From: an uncultured Candidatus Saccharibacteria bacterium
GTDB taxonomy: Bacteria; Patescibacteriota; Saccharimonadia; Saccharimonadales; Saccharimonadaceae
Reading direction: 5' to 3'
Length of the DNA stretch: 31,255 nt
Assembly (NCBI GenBank): GCA_948514425.1
Contig: CAOQYN010000008.1
Location: forward strand, 1-31,255
Numbering within the stretch: position 1 is the first letter of the stretch; every line of letters begins with the position of its first letter. A program made the translations under genes and the position numbers. Shown one piece after another: positions 1 through 8,812 of this stretch. A model generated the notes under the pieces. It did no database searches, had not been told where the DNA came from, and worked only from the letters and a program-made list of their open reading frames with translations.

Positions 1-21
1 TATAATGTAACCAACTACATT

Positions 22-49
22 TTTACATGTTGTTCTAAATAGTTATAAT
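22..49 (+). promoter_or_regulatory. sigma70-type promoter for the NERD gene
   Basis: A TTTACA box at 22-27 and a perfect TATAAT at 44-49 are separated by 16 bases. Transcription would start near 56, giving a leader of about 65 bases before the NERD gene. A further TATAAT stands at 1-6, but its -35 region lies outside the window. Confidence 0.6.
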
Positions 50-119
50 GAACCTGCGAATTTTGCAGTCAAACTAGGTGAAAATTGAAAACTGAAATAA
101 ATTATGCTTAAATGAAAGG

Positions 120-767
120 GTGGTGGGATATAAAATTCGTGGCACAAAAGTGGTTTCGCCTTATCCGACGAATTTGACTCCGGGCGAAGTGCGATTGGTT
201 TTTAGTTTGGAGAAAGTATTTTTGCCGGAAAGAATTTTTGCTGATTGTTATTTTCCGAAAGTTGATGCTAGATTGGGGGTGCATAAGGTGGCGACGAAGT
301 CAGACCTAGTGCAGATTGATTGCTTAATAGTTGACAGGAGTGGCGTATATGTCTTTGAGTCGAAGGATTATGTGGGATGGATCTATGCACACGGGGATCG
401 CGTACACTGGACGCAAGTATTAGCTTATGGTAAAAATAAGCATCAATTTTATAGTCCAGTGCGGCAAAATGAAGCTCATATTTCTGCATTGAAGTCAGTC
501 GTGGGGGATGATGTCCCGATATATTCTGTAGTAGTATTTGGTCGTGAAGCGGTTTTGAAAGTAGTGGAAGGTATGCCGGAAAATTGTATAGTCTGCACGC
601 AAGTGGGAGTGAGAAAGAGGATGGAGGAATTGGTGCGGAAAACGATTTTAAGTGAGGCGAAAATTGAAGAGTTGTGTAGTGTGGTTGGGCGTAGTTTGGT
701 AAATCCGGATGGAATTGTGAGAGCAGAGCATGTGACGGAAGTTGAGGCAATCGCAAAGAGAAAATAG
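120..767 (+). CDS. NERD (nuclease-related) domain protein
   Basis: Protein of 215 residues made almost entirely of a nuclease-related (NERD) domain. Visible family features are the early Gly-Glu (residues 22-23), the Ile-Asp before a hydrophobic strand (66-67), the Phe-Glu-Ser-Lys segment (79-82) followed by Gly86, and Pro113 with Gln116 in the SPVRQ segment. In NERD and related PD-(D/E)XK folds the Asp and Glu-x-Lys residues form the putative catalytic site, so a role on nucleic acid is plausible, but no substrate can be named. No signal peptide or membrane segment is visible. The start is uncertain: the frame is open from 96, only GTG codons at 120 and 123 are available, and neither has a properly spaced ribosome binding site. 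An ATG at 112 is in another frame. It may be co-transcribed with the racemase-like gene 118 bases downstream. Confidence 0.7.
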   Translation: MVGYKIRGTKVVSPYPTNLTPGEVRLVFSLEKVFLPERIFADCYFPKVDARLGVHKVATKSDLVQIDCLIVDRSGVYVFESKDYVGWIYAHGDRVHWTQVLAYGKNKHQFYSPVRQNEAHISALKSVVGDDVPIYSVVVFGREAVLKVVEGMPENCIVCTQVGVRKRMEELVRKTILSEAKIEELCSVVGRSLVNPDGIVRAEHVTEVEAIAKRK

Positions 768-885
768 GCGGTGAATGATTGTCTCTAAATCGTTTAGTAT
801 TCTGCTAAATTTTCCAACGAAAATGGTATTAGCTTGGAAGCGTTGATGCAATAATGAGGATCGGAGGAGAACAAAAGGAGAGAAA

Positions 886-1740
886 GTGCGAAAAATTGTA
901 GTGTTTGATAGTGGTTGGGGTGGTGAGTTGGTAGCGGACTATTTGATGCGCGAACTAAGTGTGGTAGAGGTGATACGCGTGATTGATTGGGCGCATCGAG
1001 CTTATCGTGGGCTGGAGCCGAATTTTGAGATAACGGTCGATTTGTTGCGGCCATACATCGGCAATGTAGATTTGATTGTTTTGGGTGGATATGCAGTGGG
1101 AATGATGTTGGGCGATCTTGAAAGGACTTTTCCAGCCCAGGCTTTTGTGGCGCCTAGTGTGAATTATGATAAGATTTTGCGAACGAGGCAATATCCAGAA
1201 CAAGTAGCAGTATTGGCGGGTGCAGCAACACGTAGTTCGGAGTTGTTGCAGGAATTGAGAGAAAAGTTGCCCTATTCGACTTTGATTTTGCCAGAATGTG
1301 AAAATTGGGAAGACTTGATTGATAATAATTTGATGACGGAAGATGTGGTGCGTACGGAATTGGCATGGGATTTTGTAGTGTGCAAGCAAGGGCTTGATAG
1401 CTCAGAAATGCGATGTGGTGATGATACTGTGTTGATGCAGGAGAAATCGTTGACAAAATGCAGCTTGGCTCAGGCGATCAAGAATTTTGGTTTGGCAGCT
1501 GAACAGGCGAGACAAGAGGAGCGAAGGGCGACGATATCAGCGAGACAAGCCCAGGAGGCTAGAGTGCGGACGAAACCGGATTTGGTATTAATATTGAATA
1601 CGCATTTTTGGGAGATAAAGCCTGAAATTGAGCGGAATTTGGGCTGGCAGGTGCGGGTATTGGATTTTCGCGAAAAGCTACTTCATGATGTTTGCGCAGC
1701 GCTGAAGCTAAGAGGAGTGGATGGAAGGCGGCCGAAATAG
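886..1740 (+). CDS. glutamate racemase-like protein lacking both catalytic cysteines
   Basis: Protein of 284 residues resembling glutamate racemase (MurI, Asp/Glu racemase superfamily) across its length. The N-terminus FDSGWGG (residues 7-13) matches the FDSGVGG substrate loop; IDWAHRAYRG (33-42) stands where MurI has its D-x-A-x-x-PYG segment. Where MurI has the first catalytic Cys in ACNTA this protein has LGGYA (66-70), and where MurI has GCTHYPLLKP it has LNTHFWEIKP (237-246), so the second Cys is Asn238 while Thr-His is kept. An Arg/Glu/Ala-rich stretch at about 205-230 looks helical and unlike MurI. The two-base cysteine chemistry should be impossible, so this is likely a binding or regulatory derivative. 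The GTG start is supported by AAGGAG five bases upstream. It ends five bases from the convergent LCP gene. Confidence 0.6.
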   Translation: MRKIVVFDSGWGGELVADYLMRELSVVEVIRVIDWAHRAYRGLEPNFEITVDLLRPYIGNVDLIVLGGYAVGMMLGDLERTFPAQAFVAPSVNYDKILRTRQYPEQVAVLAGAATRSSELLQELREKLPYSTLILPECENWEDLIDNNLMTEDVVRTELAWDFVVCKQGLDSSEMRCGDDTVLMQEKSLTKCSLAQAIKNFGLAAEQARQEERRATISARQAQEARVRTKPDLVLILNTHFWEIKPEIERNLGWQVRVLDFREKLLHDVCAALKLRGVDGRRPK

Positions 1741-1745
1741 GAGGG

Positions 1746-3515
1746 CTATTCTGTTTTGGGATCTTCTGTAGTTTTTGTAGCCGATTCTCCCTCTAGGATA
1801 GTCATAATTTTGTCGTGGGCGGTTTTAACGGTTGCGTAATCTGGCTCCATGACGTAGAGTTCTTGCTGGCCCATAGAATATGTGTAGGCGTGGGAATCAT
1901 AACCATTGAGCGAGTATTCGCTAATCTTCCATGATGGCATATCTTGAAGTTGGAGTTTGACGAGACTACTAATTTCATCCTTGCTGACGTTCGTGTCGAT
2001 ACTGCTCGATAGGCTACTTAGGATATCATTTGTGCGTGTAAGGAGGATAGTGGAGCTGCTAATTTTCTTAATGATGGCATTCAGGACATCGCGCTGGTTT
2101 TGGGTGCGGTGGCGATCACCGGTTTCGTAGGCAAAGCGTTCGCGAGCGAAGGCGAGGGCCATAGCGCCATCCATATGTACATTGCCTTCGGGGATGTAAA
2201 TTTCCTTATTGGTCCATGGCGTGAAACCTTGATCGGAGTAGACATCAATTCCGCCAATGGTGTCGACTAGATCAACCAAGGTAGAGAAATTGACCTTAAC
2301 GTAATAATCAATTTGTATATCAAGTAGATCTTCGAGAGTTTGAATGGACATTTTGACACCGTAGATCCCAGCGTGGGTAAGCTTGTCTTTGGCGCCAGCC
2401 GTACCATGTAATTCAACATAATAATCGCGAGGAATGCTAGTGAGGAGGATTTCGTGGGTAACTGGATTGACGGTGACGAGCATATTAACGTCGCTGCGAC
2501 CACGCTCTATAAGCCCACCATAAGAGTCATTGCCGCTAATATAGACGGTGAAGGGTTCGGTGGTGACATTGATTTCTGGATGATTCTCTGATTCGTCAAG
2601 TTTGACTCTTACTTCAATAGTGTGAAGTATTCTGGTATTTTTGCTAAAATCGCGAAGTTCATCATCTATCACGGATTTATGAACAGCACTAAGGTAAATA
2701 GCATCAAGTTCCCCAGTCATTAAATCATCTGCCATGGAGCGAACGGAGTTGGCGGTCTGAAGATTGACATGGACGGACTCATTGAGCTTTTTGATGGCTT
2801 CTTGGTAAATTTCGATGCCTTCATCAAAGGTGCCAACGGTTTTGTCTTTGAGCTCTTGAATGTCGTGAATACTGGAGTCATTCTTGACAATAACATAATA
2901 TTGCTCAGAAATGTACTCTTGAGGTTTGAGGCTGTCTAGGAAGCCAGAGGCTTGGGAAATATACCAGCCAGCAACAATGTATATGCAGCTAAAAAGGATG
3001 GAAATGATGTTGATTGGAATTTTGATAGCGGTTTTTGTCTTTTTGCGACATAGAACAAACGCGCAGCCGCCAGTTATTGCTAAAATGATAATAATGATAA
3101 TAATTAGATAATGCGTCGGTAAGATATTAAGATAAGTGAGTACGATAATAAAGAAGATTGAGCTAAGACCAAGGATGACGGAAAGAATTTTACTAAAGAT
3201 AGAGAAAAAACTGGAAGATTTCTGGTCAACAGGCTTGTGTGATGTAGCGGTTTTTGGTTTTTGAGTTTCTGGATTTTTTGTTTCTTTGATTTCAGGTTCT
3301 TTGACCTCTGGTTTTGAAGTGTTGGATTTAGTATTTTCTAGTTTTGGAGTGTGTTTAATTGTTTTTTTGACGCCATTTATGGATATGTTGGTATTGTGAG
3401 TTTTGGACTTTGGGCTGGTAGTTTTCTTGTTGGTAGCCTTAGTTTTAGCAGGTTCAGAAACTGATTTGGTTCGAGATTCTTTTTTGGTAGTAGATCTAGA
3501 TTTGTTTTCTGGCAT
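1746..3515 (-). CDS. LytR-CpsA-Psr (LCP) family glycopolymer transferase with accessory domain
   Basis: Protein of 589 residues. Order of parts: a cytoplasmic Lys/Thr/Ser/Pro-rich tail (1-100); three membrane segments (about 105-130, 135-157, 166-187), the second with a run of isoleucines; an extracytoplasmic segment resembling a small substrate-binding-protein lobe (about 205-290, with DKTVGTF and DAIYLS); then the LCP catalytic domain from about 320. LCP signatures seen are Asp342 in RSDVNMLVTV, the SIPRDYYVEL segment with Arg363-Asp364, DKLTHAGIYG, and the Arg-rich FARERFAYETGDRHRTQNQR region that binds the lipid pyrophosphate. The family transfers undecaprenyl-linked glycans to cell wall acceptors. 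It ends the polysaccharide cluster, which fits attachment of that polymer, and has its own promoter. The start has AGGGA six bases upstream. Confidence 0.88.
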   Translation of the reverse strand: MPENKSRSTTKKESRTKSVSEPAKTKATNKKTTSPKSKTHNTNISINGVKKTIKHTPKLENTKSNTSKPEVKEPEIKETKNPETQKPKTATSHKPVDQKSSSFFSIFSKILSVILGLSSIFFIIVLTYLNILPTHYLIIIIIIILAITGGCAFVLCRKKTKTAIKIPINIISILFSCIYIVAGWYISQASGFLDSLKPQEYISEQYYVIVKNDSSIHDIQELKDKTVGTFDEGIEIYQEAIKKLNESVHVNLQTANSVRSMADDLMTGELDAIYLSAVHKSVIDDELRDFSKNTRILHTIEVRVKLDESENHPEINVTTEPFTVYISGNDSYGGLIERGRSDVNMLVTVNPVTHEILLTSIPRDYYVELHGTAGAKDKLTHAGIYGVKMSIQTLEDLLDIQIDYYVKVNFSTLVDLVDTIGGIDVYSDQGFTPWTNKEIYIPEGNVHMDGAMALAFARERFAYETGDRHRTQNQRDVLNAIIKKISSSTILLTRTNDILSSLSSSIDTNVSKDEISSLVKLQLQDMPSWKISEYSLNGYDSHAYTYSMGQQELYVMEPDYATVKTAHDKIMTILEGESATKTTEDPKTE

Positions 3516-3554
3516 ATTATTCCCTATTTTATACTAAGTGAAAGCTATAATCTT

Positions 3555-3583
3555 ATTATAGCATGGGAAAGCGGATGTGGTAA
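3555..3583 (-). promoter_or_regulatory. extended -10 promoter for the LCP gene
   Basis: On the minus strand TTACCA (3578-3583) is followed after 17 bases by TATAAT (3555-3560), preceded by TGC, giving an extended -10 element. It lies between the stop of the galactopyranose mutase gene and the LCP start, so LCP can be transcribed independently of the polysaccharide genes. Confidence 0.7.
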
Positions 3584-3589
3584 AATAGC

Positions 3590-4780
3590 TTATTGAATTT
3601 TGGATTTAATTTCCTGGAATTTAGCAAGTGCAGCTGCAATTGTTTTATCCATATCGTAATAAGCATATTCACCGAGGCGGCCACCAAAGATGACGTTTTT
3701 GTCGGTTGCGGCTAGTGCTTGATATTGCGCTAAGCGTTTTTGGTCTTCTGCTGTATTTACCGGATAATATGGTTCTTCACCTCGATGCCAGGTTTTACTA
3801 TACTCGCGAACGATGATGGTTTTATTGGAATTTTCGGCGTAGGCTGATTTTTTATATTCTGGATTATCTTTGCGTTCTGGATGGAAATGTTTAAATTCAT
3901 GAATACGGGTATATTCTGGCTGAAGGTCGGCATAGTTCATGACGGGGCAACCTTGAAAATCATCGACGTTTAGGATTTCTTTTTCGAAATTAAGACTGCG
4001 CCACTTGAGCTCGCCGAATTGATAAGCATAGAATTGGTCGATAGGGCCGGTATAGATTGTCAGAATGCCGCTTTTGCAGAGATTTTGAACTTCTGTGTCA
4101 TTGAAGTAGTCAGTTTCGAGGTGAATACTTAATTTGTCGCCGCAACTATCGACTATATTTTGAAACCAGGCTCCATAACCATTAGTCGGCAAACCTTCGT
4201 AGACGTCGTTAAAATAACGGTTGTCGTAATTATAACGGACGGGTAGACGTTTTATGATGTCGGGAGATAACTTTTCGGCGGGGGTTTGCCACTGTTTGGT
4301 AGTGTAGTTTTTTATAAAAGCATCGAAAAGCGGTTCGCCGATTAGGGAGATTCCCTGTTCGGTTAAGTTTTTAGGATTTGCTGGAGTGTTAGCAGATTGT
4401 TCTTTGATCAACGCTTTGGCAGCATCCGGAGTATAGGCGGCACCAAAAAATTGATTAATAGTGCCAAGATTGATTGGTAAAGGGTAGACGATATTGTTAT
4501 GGATAGTGTAGACTTTATGGGTATAGTTTGTGAAGGAAGTAAAATGATTGACATATTCCCAAACATTTTTAAGAGGGGTATGGAAGAGGTGGGCGCCGTA
4601 CTTGTGGCATTCAATGCCTGTATCTTTATCGAATTCTGAGTAACAGTTGCCACCAATGTGATTGCGTTTGTCGATCATCAGAACGTTTTTGTTGCATTCA
4701 TGTATGAGGCGTTCAGCTATAGTAAGTCCGAATAGACCGGCGCCGACGATGAGGACATTATAATTCTGAGCTGTGTTCAT
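3590..4780 (-). CDS. glf: UDP-galactopyranose mutase
   Basis: Flavoenzyme of 396 residues, the normal length for Glf, converting UDP-galactopyranose to UDP-galactofuranose in the cytoplasm. The N-terminus has the FAD-binding VGAGLFGLTIAERL motif, followed by the family segments RNHIGGNCYSE and KYGAHLFHT. Further hallmarks are TKQWQTP, LPVRYNYDNRYF, EFKHFHPER and the C-terminal GRLGEYAYYDMDK, which closes the FAD site. It starts three bases after the UDP-glucose dehydrogenase stop, with only a weak GAG ribosome binding site, so it is probably translated from the same message. Its presence implies that the polysaccharide made by this cluster contains galactofuranose; a dedicated galactofuranosyl transferase cannot be singled out. 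Confidence 0.95.
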   Translation of the reverse strand: MNTAQNYNVLIVGAGLFGLTIAERLIHECNKNVLMIDKRNHIGGNCYSEFDKDTGIECHKYGAHLFHTPLKNVWEYVNHFTSFTNYTHKVYTIHNNIVYPLPINLGTINQFFGAAYTPDAAKALIKEQSANTPANPKNLTEQGISLIGEPLFDAFIKNYTTKQWQTPAEKLSPDIIKRLPVRYNYDNRYFNDVYEGLPTNGYGAWFQNIVDSCGDKLSIHLETDYFNDTEVQNLCKSGILTIYTGPIDQFYAYQFGELKWRSLNFEKEILNVDDFQGCPVMNYADLQPEYTRIHEFKHFHPERKDNPEYKKSAYAENSNKTIIVREYSKTWHRGEEPYYPVNTAEDQKRLAQYQALAATDKNVIFGGRLGEYAYYDMDKTIAAALAKFQEIKSKIQ

Positions 4781-4783
4781 ATT

Positions 4784-5953
4784 TTAATCTCGACTAAATA
4801 AATCTCGTGTATAGATTTTAGATTTTACATTTTGCAATATACTGTCAATACGGTTGGCGACGATAATAGATGAATTTTTCTTGAAGTCGTCAAGGTCGTG
4901 CGTAACTGGTACTCCATTAAAGTCGCCAGAATTTAGGGTTGGCTCATAGATTAAAACTCCGACTCCTCTGCTGGTGAGGTGATTAATAATATCCTGAATA
5001 GCGGAAGAGCGGAAGTTATCCGATTCGGATTTCATGGTGAGGCGATAAATACCAACGATTTGTGGATTCCGCTTGACGATTTCATTAGCAATGAATTGTT
5101 TGCGCGTATCATTGGCAGTGACAATGGCGGAAATGAGATTTTGAGGGACGTCTTTATAATTGGCTAGAAGTTGTTTAGTATCTTTTGGAAGACAATAGCC
5201 GCCGTAGCCGAATGATGGATTATTGTAATAATCGCCGATGCGCGGATCGAGTGAGACTCCGGCGATGATGTCTTTTGTATTCAGCTCTTTACTTTCAGCA
5301 TAGGTATCGAGCTCATTAAAATAGGCAACACGCAGGGCAAGGTAGGTGTTAGCAAAAAGCTTCACGGCTTCAGCTTCAGTACTATTCATGAATAGTACTG
5401 GTGTATTTTGTTTCTCGGTTGCGCTGAGGAGCAGTTTGGCGAACTTATGAGCTTCTGGAGTTTTATCACCAACGATAATGCGTGATGGACATAAATTGTC
5501 ATACAGAGCTTTGCCTTCGCGCAGGAATTCTGGGGAAAAGAAGATATTTTTTAAGTCATATTTTTGTTTTACATTCTCAGTAAAACCGACTGGAATTGTG
5601 GATTTAATGACGATGGTAGTGTTGGAATTCCCGACGTTTTTGACTTTTTGGATAACATCTTCGACGGAGGAAGTGTCGAAAAAGCTTTGATAAGGATCAT
5701 AGTTGGTTGGTGTAGATATGATAACGAAATCGGCATTATTAAAAGCATCTTCATAATCGAGCGTAGCGCGAAGATTGAGACCTTTTTCTTTGAAGAATTT
5801 TTCGATGTATTCGTCAGAAATGGGTGAAATGCGTTTGTTGATTTGTTTTACTTTATCGGAAATAATGTCTAAGGTAACGACTTCGTGTTTTTGTGAAAGA
5901 AGTGTAGCGAGGGATAATCCGACATAGCCGGTACCTGCGATTGAGATTTTCAT
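4784..5953 (-). CDS. ugd: UDP-glucose 6-dehydrogenase
   Basis: NAD-dependent enzyme of 389 residues that oxidises UDP-glucose to UDP-glucuronate. It shows the N-terminal GTGYVGLSLATLL dinucleotide fold (7-19), STPTNYD (80-86), KSTIPVGFT (117-125), SPEFLREGKA (140-149), the substrate helix with Lys198, and the catalytic Cys254 in FGYGGYCLPKDT. The family is usually 388-440 residues long, so this is the short form. It supplies UDP-glucuronate for the glycan and fits with the C5-epimerase-like gene in the same cluster. Upstream there is no Shine-Dalgarno sequence, but an extended -10 box ends seven bases before the ATG, suggesting a leaderless transcript of its own. Confidence 0.94.
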   Translation of the reverse strand: MKISIAGTGYVGLSLATLLSQKHEVVTLDIISDKVKQINKRISPISDEYIEKFFKEKGLNLRATLDYEDAFNNADFVIISTPTNYDPYQSFFDTSSVEDVIQKVKNVGNSNTTIVIKSTIPVGFTENVKQKYDLKNIFFSPEFLREGKALYDNLCPSRIIVGDKTPEAHKFAKLLLSATEKQNTPVLFMNSTEAEAVKLFANTYLALRVAYFNELDTYAESKELNTKDIIAGVSLDPRIGDYYNNPSFGYGGYCLPKDTKQLLANYKDVPQNLISAIVTANDTRKQFIANEIVKRNPQIVGIYRLTMKSESDNFRSSAIQDIINHLTSRGVGVLIYEPTLNSGDFNGVPVTHDLDDFKKNSSIIVANRIDSILQNVKSKIYTRDLFSRD

Positions 5954-5960
5954 GTTTAAT

Positions 5961-5969
5961 ACTATACCA
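5961..5969 (-). promoter_or_regulatory. extended -10 box directly before ugd
   Basis: On the minus strand TGG-TATAGT ends seven bases before the ugd ATG. No convincing -35 box is present. If used, transcription would start at or next to the A of the start codon, making a leaderless message; the missing ribosome binding site agrees with this. Confidence 0.45.
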
Positions 5970-5987
5970 TAATTTAATAATATAATG

Positions 5988-7328
5988 CTAGATATGTGAT
6001 GCGTTCGACTTGCGCTTCAGTGTATTACCTAGCTTTTTAAAATGTATACTGGGTCCTAGTTCTAGCACGGGTACTAATAGGAGAGCTAAAGGATTTCTGG
6101 TAATGTTGATCATGAAGGGTTCAATAAAGGACCATATCAGAACAAATATAATTACTAAGAGGGTCCAGTAATCTTTCTTTTTAAGGTAGTAAATAAGGTT
6201 ATAAGTATAGGCAAATAGAACGGTTAATGTATAGATGATACCAAAATCGAAGATGAGGCGCGCATATGAACTATCAACAAAATTGTATTCAAAATTATCA
6301 ACGTCTATTCCGTCGACATAGCCATATCCGCCCCACCCTTGCCAAATAATATTTTTTCCAAACAGTGGTACATGATATTCTTCGTAAGCCTGCGCAGTAT
6401 ATTTGAGCCTAGAGCTAAACAAACGATCAATTTTTTTCATATCATGCGGATTATTTAAATAAACAACTGTTAAAGAATTATAGGCTATAAATAGCACGGC
6501 TGGCAGAATATAACATATTCTTTTGATTATCTTTTGTACGGAATGGTTTTGTAAATTTTTCTGTTGTAATTGTTGACTGATGTATTCTGCTATGGTGGCG
6601 CGTTTGTTATTGATATAGATGAGCGATGAGAGCTTAGCTATTAGAAGGATGGCAAGTAAGGTTGTGATTAGAATAAAGCTTAGCCTGCCATCGGTGGCTT
6701 TATATAGGAAAAGATTGAGTGTTTCGAGTAGGATGATTTCAAGTATTCTGACGTTGGAACGTTTTAGATAGAAATACATCAGAACAACGGATAGGTAGAT
6801 ACCGATGCAGTCAGTTGCGAAGATAAAACCTAGAGAGTTTCTAGTGATAGGTCCTCTGGCAAAAGTCCAATTTGGTATAGTACCGATCAGAGATAGGCTT
6901 ATGGTAGATAGAAAAACTGTGATTGTTACGTAATAGGCGATTTTGATTAGTTTAGGGATATTCATTTTACGCAATCCGATTAACGCACAGAAGAAAAGAA
7001 AAAGATTTCGGTTTTGAGAAAATACAAAAGATAATATTGAGAGAATAGTAAAAATAATTATAGATAAAGAAACCTTTTTATCTTGTTTAAGATCGATAAA
7101 GGCTTTGTATAGAAATATAATGCAGCAAAAATATTTTAGAAGTTTGAGAGATATGTCAGCTAGTTTAGAAATTTCTGGAATAACGGTATATCCTAACAAA
7201 GTGACAAGAAGATATACTCCGAACGTTATGTATATTATTTGGTCGGTTGTAATATGTTGGAATCGCTTTGAAAGATTTTTGCGAATTGCTTTTTGGCGTT
7301 CTGGTTGATTTGTTTTCTTGGCTATCAT
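5988..7328 (-). CDS. Wzy-like polysaccharide polymerase / O-antigen ligase family protein
   Basis: Very hydrophobic protein of 446 residues with about ten to twelve predicted membrane segments and one large extracytoplasmic loop (roughly residues 285-345, with RLFSSRLKYTAQAYEEY and FGKNIIWQGWGG). This layout, and the position beside a flippase, is typical of Wzy polymerases, which join lipid-linked repeat units on the outer face of the membrane. Sequence within the family is poorly conserved, so the assignment rests on topology and context. Its start has AAGGA six bases upstream and it begins three bases after the flippase stop, so the two are translated together. Codon use is clearly AT-rich compared with the ribosomal genes. 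Confidence 0.75.
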   Translation of the reverse strand: MIAKKTNQPERQKAIRKNLSKRFQHITTDQIIYITFGVYLLVTLLGYTVIPEISKLADISLKLLKYFCCIIFLYKAFIDLKQDKKVSLSIIIFTILSILSFVFSQNRNLFLFFCALIGLRKMNIPKLIKIAYYVTITVFLSTISLSLIGTIPNWTFARGPITRNSLGFIFATDCIGIYLSVVLMYFYLKRSNVRILEIILLETLNLFLYKATDGRLSFILITTLLAILLIAKLSSLIYINNKRATIAEYISQQLQQKNLQNHSVQKIIKRICYILPAVLFIAYNSLTVVYLNNPHDMKKIDRLFSSRLKYTAQAYEEYHVPLFGKNIIWQGWGGYGYVDGIDVDNFEYNFVDSSYARLIFDFGIIYTLTVLFAYTYNLIYYLKKKDYWTLLVIIFVLIWSFIEPFMINITRNPLALLLVPVLELGPSIHFKKLGNTLKRKSNASHI

Positions 7329-7330
7329 AA

Positions 7331-8791
7331 TTAATCCTTATTATGTTTTAAAATAGATTCCCTTATTTTGTGTAGTATCGTTAGGAACAAACTATCTCGT
7401 AATATTGCTATTGAAATAGTGTATATTGTGGCACAGATTGTGACGAGGATAATGGTGTGAGAAATACTTGGTGATAAATAATTGCGACTCAAAATATATC
7501 CAATGGAATACATAATGGCTCCAGCTATAAAAGGTTTTAGAGCTTTACGGAAGGCGTGATCGTTTTTTATATAATGGTCGACATAGGTTTTCATGATAAG
7601 GGTTACGGCCGTTTCCGCAACAATAGTAGCGATTGCGGCGCCGTAGCTTTGGAGAAGATTGATAAGTATGATATTTAGAATAAAGTTGATGCATGCTCCG
7701 CATAAAATGGCGAATGTAAATTTCTTGTCTTTATTGGTGGGGATTAAGAATTGTAAGCCATAAACGTTGCTAAGTCCTATTATGACGATAAGGGGAGAAA
7801 GTATCTTCATGAGTGTAGCTGCTTTGGTATAATCTGGACCCAAATACCAAGGGATAAAATTATCAGCTATGACAGCACAACCAAAAGCTAATGGTATACC
7901 CAGTAGAAAAACGAAATGTTGTGATAGGTTGATGTTGTGCTCAATCGATTTATGACCGTGGGCGGCATTCATTTGTGAATTACGAGGTATCATAACTACT
8001 CCCAAAGATGTTACAAATGTTAGTGCCATTTTGACTATTTTTTCAGCATATTCATAGTTACCGTTTTCGGAACCAGAGTGTGTGATAATACCGATTAATG
8101 TTTTGTCGAGTGAAGTGTATATTGAGACGGCAATTGACGGTAAAAATAATATTAAGGCTGGAGCAAGGTGTCGGATTGGTCTTAATTCTTTCAAAGTGAT
8201 TTTGGCAAGGTTGCCCTTTAGCGATATGCACAGGACTAAATTGCCCAATAGTATACCAGCAGATTCGATTAGTGCATACTTCCATAGATCATTTGCGTCT
8301 TTTACAAAAATAAAAATACAGAGGACTACGGAAATTTTTATTGCTATATTTCTGAGAATGATAGTTTTAAAGTTTTCATTACCGCGAAATATAAAGGTGA
8401 CATCAAACGCTGTCGCCACAATGTTGAGGGATAATATTAGCATGAGTGGCATGTACTGTTCGCCAAAGATGCCGGTTTTTATGGTTATTAGATAGAGAGC
8501 CAAGGATAAAAGCATTGTGAAAAATTTAATAATAACAATTTCCCAGAATGAGATACTTTGTTTTGCTTTATCGTTTTGATATTTGGCAATCTCGCGTTGC
8601 GCATAATAACCGAATCCTAATGAAGCTAAAAGGATGAAATAACTAACGATGGAAGACGAGAAGCTATAATAGCCGGACTGCACATCGCCGAGTATGTGTG
8701 CGACATAGGGTGTGACAAAAACTGGTATAACAATTAAGAATAATTGGTAGATTAAGTTGTACAGATAGTTCTTTGCAATTTTATTCTTCAT
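7331..8791 (-). CDS. Wzx-type polysaccharide flippase (MOP superfamily)
   Basis: Membrane protein of 486 residues with about 12-14 hydrophobic segments and the usual start of the polysaccharide transporter family: a short basic tail then YLYNLIYQLFLIVIPVFVTP and PYVAHILGDVQSGYYSF. The central charged helix around DKTLIGIITHSGSENGNYEYAEK is also typical of Wzx (the DK-x-x-ig segment). It would flip undecaprenyl-linked repeat units across the membrane for the polymerase encoded next. The ATG has AAGGTG eight bases upstream. It follows the GT4 gene after 21 bases. Confidence 0.88.
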   Translation of the reverse strand: MKNKIAKNYLYNLIYQLFLIVIPVFVTPYVAHILGDVQSGYYSFSSSIVSYFILLASLGFGYYAQREIAKYQNDKAKQSISFWEIVIIKFFTMLLSLALYLITIKTGIFGEQYMPLMLILSLNIVATAFDVTFIFRGNENFKTIILRNIAIKISVVLCIFIFVKDANDLWKYALIESAGILLGNLVLCISLKGNLAKITLKELRPIRHLAPALILFLPSIAVSIYTSLDKTLIGIITHSGSENGNYEYAEKIVKMALTFVTSLGVVMIPRNSQMNAAHGHKSIEHNINLSQHFVFLLGIPLAFGCAVIADNFIPWYLGPDYTKAATLMKILSPLIVIIGLSNVYGLQFLIPTNKDKKFTFAILCGACINFILNIILINLLQSYGAAIATIVAETAVTLIMKTYVDHYIKNDHAFRKALKPFIAGAIMYSIGYILSRNYLSPSISHTIILVTICATIYTISIAILRDSLFLTILHKIRESILKHNKD

Positions 8792-8812
8792 ATGATCACC
8801 TTAATATGCCTT

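Noticed and set aside
268..756. 162-residue open frame on the minus strand inside the NERD gene
   Set aside because: Composition rich in Ser, Pro, Leu and His, no start signal, and the plus strand shows the conserved domain.
955..1389. 144-residue open frame on the minus strand inside the racemase-like gene
   Set aside because: No ribosome binding site or motif; the plus strand has a strong site and family signatures.
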